6,379 nucleotides of DNA, taken from assembly GCA_017536845.1 (NCBI GenBank), contig JAFWCP010000448.1, forward strand, positions 1 to 6,379. Direction: 5' to 3'. The position numbers and the translations under genes are program-made. Shown piece by piece: positions 6,101-6,379 of this stretch. Below the pieces are notes generated by a model. It saw only the letters and a list, made by a program, of their open reading frames with translations, was not told where the DNA came from and searched no databases. Each line of letters begins with the position of its first letter. Position 1 is the stretch's first letter. The stretch is from Solobacterium sp. GTDB lineage: Bacteria; Bacillota_I; Bacilli_A; Erysipelotrichales; Erysipelotrichaceae.

Positions 6101-6379
6101 GCCGTGAAACCAAGCTGGGTCCGGAAGAAATCACCCGCGATATCCCGAACGTCGGCGAGGACGCGGTGCGCGACCTGGACGAGAACGGCATCATCCGCAT
6201 CGGCGCGGAGGTGCGGTCCGGCGACATTCTGGTGGGCAAGGTGACGCCCAAGGGCGAAACCGAGCTGACCGCCGAAGAACGCCTGCTGCGGGCCATATTT
6301 GGCGAAAAGGCCCGCGAAGTGCGCGACACTTCCCTGAAAGTGCCCCACGGCGAGGGCGGCATCATCGTGGACGTGAAGA
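3181..6379 (+). CDS. rpoB: DNA-directed RNA polymerase beta subunit, 5' 1066 codons
   Basis: The frame is open from ATG to the window end without a stop, and the gene is cut within the flap domain. The beta subunit forms one half of the polymerase cleft and the rifampicin pocket. Recognisable blocks are [10 protein letters not shown] (about 35-44), [20 protein letters not shown] (135-154), YDLTKTGRF (321-329), LGNRR (591-595) and [15 protein letters not shown] (604-618). The rifampicin region (650-676) is followed by [20 protein letters not shown] and [14 protein letters not shown]. The active-site Glu-Asp is in YNYED (Glu947, Asp948), and GKVTPKGET and RAIFGEKA follow. The LGNRR block lies about 185 residues further along than I expect from Bacillus subtilis, implying extra sequence mainly between 335 and 590. 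Asn669 replaces the near-universal His of the rifampicin pocket. Base composition and codon use change after about 6154. It lies 129 bases after the methyltransferase and is probably co-transcribed with the operon. Confidence 0.97.
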   Translation, partial: MENKQTYRIVQYGKKAQRRDYSKVSSSLQLPDLVEIQTASYEWFMSEGIREVFRDIYPISNYSGNMRLKFLDYEFGEPKYSIVECKTRELNYCAPLKAKMELETLDNETGEVKTQREEVFLGDFPMMTPTGTFIINGAERVIVSQIVRSPGAYFDIVSEERTGRDTYTCELIPSRGTWLEFMSDEKKAAMGRIMNVSVDRRRKILSTVLFKAIGMSLNPLKNEDRFETESMKKFLSSMGLDVYDDVVVEGEERDFINQYMLLYTSVFGNYEELRNTLNADRAESMNDALLGIYENQRADEIATIDGAMNLMDAKFFDYRRYDLTKTGRFKVRKKLSILDRMEGHMLHEDLRGADGKVIFKKKKKIGKDERNQLRDEINKGICARALPFVHQFSHPTKAEMSTAWKDALVGRILAVDLDGESADAQLDMGTVLTPQNIKAIAKEFETVTVYGGIIATEVKLNNDNAAAVLNYGNRMYTVGRVTENGTDLFDEEGEMYVDRYIPDGQRNVLGISAKESIAAQATKKTGISVWLVGACVQEIKIETADGNVVKLIGIDPLNDKHTITMSDMYALYNYELTMLDGIGSQDDIDMLGNRRIRTVGELIQNQFRIGLSRMERVVKERMSITDATSIGPKTLTNIRPLTAAIKEFFSSSQLSQFMDQQNPLAELSNKRRISALGPGGLTRERAGFEVRDIHNSHYGRICPIETPEGPNIGLINYLTTYARVNEYGFIETPYRRVINGKVTDEIVYMPADVENDHVIAQANEIKDGRLVGDKIVARIAGETVMADVDSIDFADVSPRQIVSVATACVPFLENDDCTRALMGANMQRQAVPLLNPHSPFVGTGMEHVIARDSGAACVATAPGVVTYVDATKVIVSEDDGHEHTYELTKFRRSNSSTCLNQKPIVWDGERVERGDILADGPAMENGELALGQNVTIAFMTWHGYNYEDAIIMSERMQAEDFYTSVHIEEYDIECRETKLGPEEITRDIPNVGEDAVRDLDENGIIRIGAEVRSGDILVGKVTPKGETELTAEERLLRAIFGEKAREVRDTSLKVPHGEGGIIVDVK
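4300..4770 (+). other. Extra segment in the RpoB lobe region
   Basis: Between YDLTKTGRF plus KKL (333-335) and LGNRR (591) I count about 255 residues. The same interval in Bacillus subtilis RpoB, recalled from memory, has about 127. The extra sequence lies roughly in residues 375-530. It includes a second stretch of the lobe-type pattern, [11 protein letters not shown] followed by MGTVLT, after a first such stretch at [15 protein letters not shown]. The first stretch is followed by a run of five lysines (361-365). The reading frame is intact with neighbour-like codon use, so this is an in-frame lineage-specific insertion and not an error. Confidence 0.6.
5128..5208 (+). other. Rifampicin-resistance-determining region with Asn at the His526 position
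   Basis: This segment aligns with E. coli residues 507-533 without gaps. Gln513, Asp516, Arg529, Ser531 and Leu533 equivalents are unchanged. The codon at 5185-5187 is AAC (Asn669) where E. coli has His526. Ala at the 522 position also occurs in Bacillus, so it is probably neutral. Confidence 0.9.
6154..6379 (+). other. Compositionally distinct 3' part of rpoB
   Basis: All eight valine codons here are GTG, whereas only 3 of 26 are GTG in 5401-6153, where GTC and GTT prevail. Arginine uses only CGC/CGG, with no CGT or AGA. The two prolines are CCC, while CCG dominates upstream. By my count GC is 63-70% per 60-base row, against 48% in 6001-6120 and 62-63% in 5881-6000. The protein stays in frame and well conserved across the switch. 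Confidence 0.55.

Noticed and set aside
5179..6348. Two further long minus-strand open frames (5179-5721 and 5737-6348)
   Set aside because: They are antisense shadows of the conserved rpoB coding sequence; no motifs are seen in their translations.
1..6379. CRISPR arrays, tRNA or rRNA genes, insertion sequences, prophage or defence genes
   Set aside because: I looked on both strands and saw no regularly spaced repeats, no tRNA-like cloverleaf, no transposase motifs and no terminal inverted repeats with target duplications.

Overview
The window looks like chromosomal core DNA from a low-to-mid GC Gram-positive (Bacillota). It carries the rplJ-rplL-rRNA methyltransferase-rpoB block in the usual Bacillota order, an L10-type mRNA leader, strong AGGAGG-type ribosome binding sites and intrinsic U-tract terminators. 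GC is roughly 50-55% in the genes and lower between them. The RpoB rifampicin region has Asn where almost all bacteria have His (E. coli position 526). That residue is known from Mollicutes, so I place the organism, with moderate confidence, in the Erysipelotrichia/Mollicutes side of the Bacillota, probably a gut-type Erysipelotrichales member. Species cannot be named from this sequence.

Layout, all genes on the + strand. 1-116: 3' end of an HU DNA-binding protein gene, followed by a strong terminator (119-143). 178-947: a monocistronic membrane-anchored D,D-carboxypeptidase (M15/VanY type) with its own -10 box. 948-1285: a gene-free stretch that is not empty. It has promoter-like boxes near 1045-1073, three hairpins, one with a C-rich (CCUCCCCC) loop, and a terminator with a cUUCGg tetraloop at 1163-1198. 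Together these would make a small RNA of about 120 nt, or a structured 3' UTR of the peptidase gene. 1286-1465: a near-consensus extended -10 promoter and the L10 autoregulatory leader. 1466-2388: rplJ and rplL, 20 bases apart. 2413-2439: a hairpin resembling a leaky terminator. 2446-3051: an RsmC/YbxB-type 16S rRNA G methyltransferase with a problematic start codon. 3181-end: rpoB, cut by the window edge after 1066 codons.

The rplJ-rpoB block is a translation/transcription operon. L10 and L12 form the ribosomal stalk and should repress their own mRNA through the leader. The hairpin after rplL probably lowers transcription into the methyltransferase and rpoB relative to the abundant L12. The upstream genes (HU, carboxypeptidase) are separate transcription units. 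The usual upstream partners rplK and rplA are absent from this position.

Points most worth checking: the candidate small RNA; Asn in the rifampicin pocket; about 130 extra residues in the RpoB lobe region, with a possible internal duplication; the methyltransferase start (TTG without a ribosome binding site, or ACG with a good one); and an abrupt change in codon use and GC over the last ~220 bases of rpoB, which may be an assembly chimera or a recombination junction.
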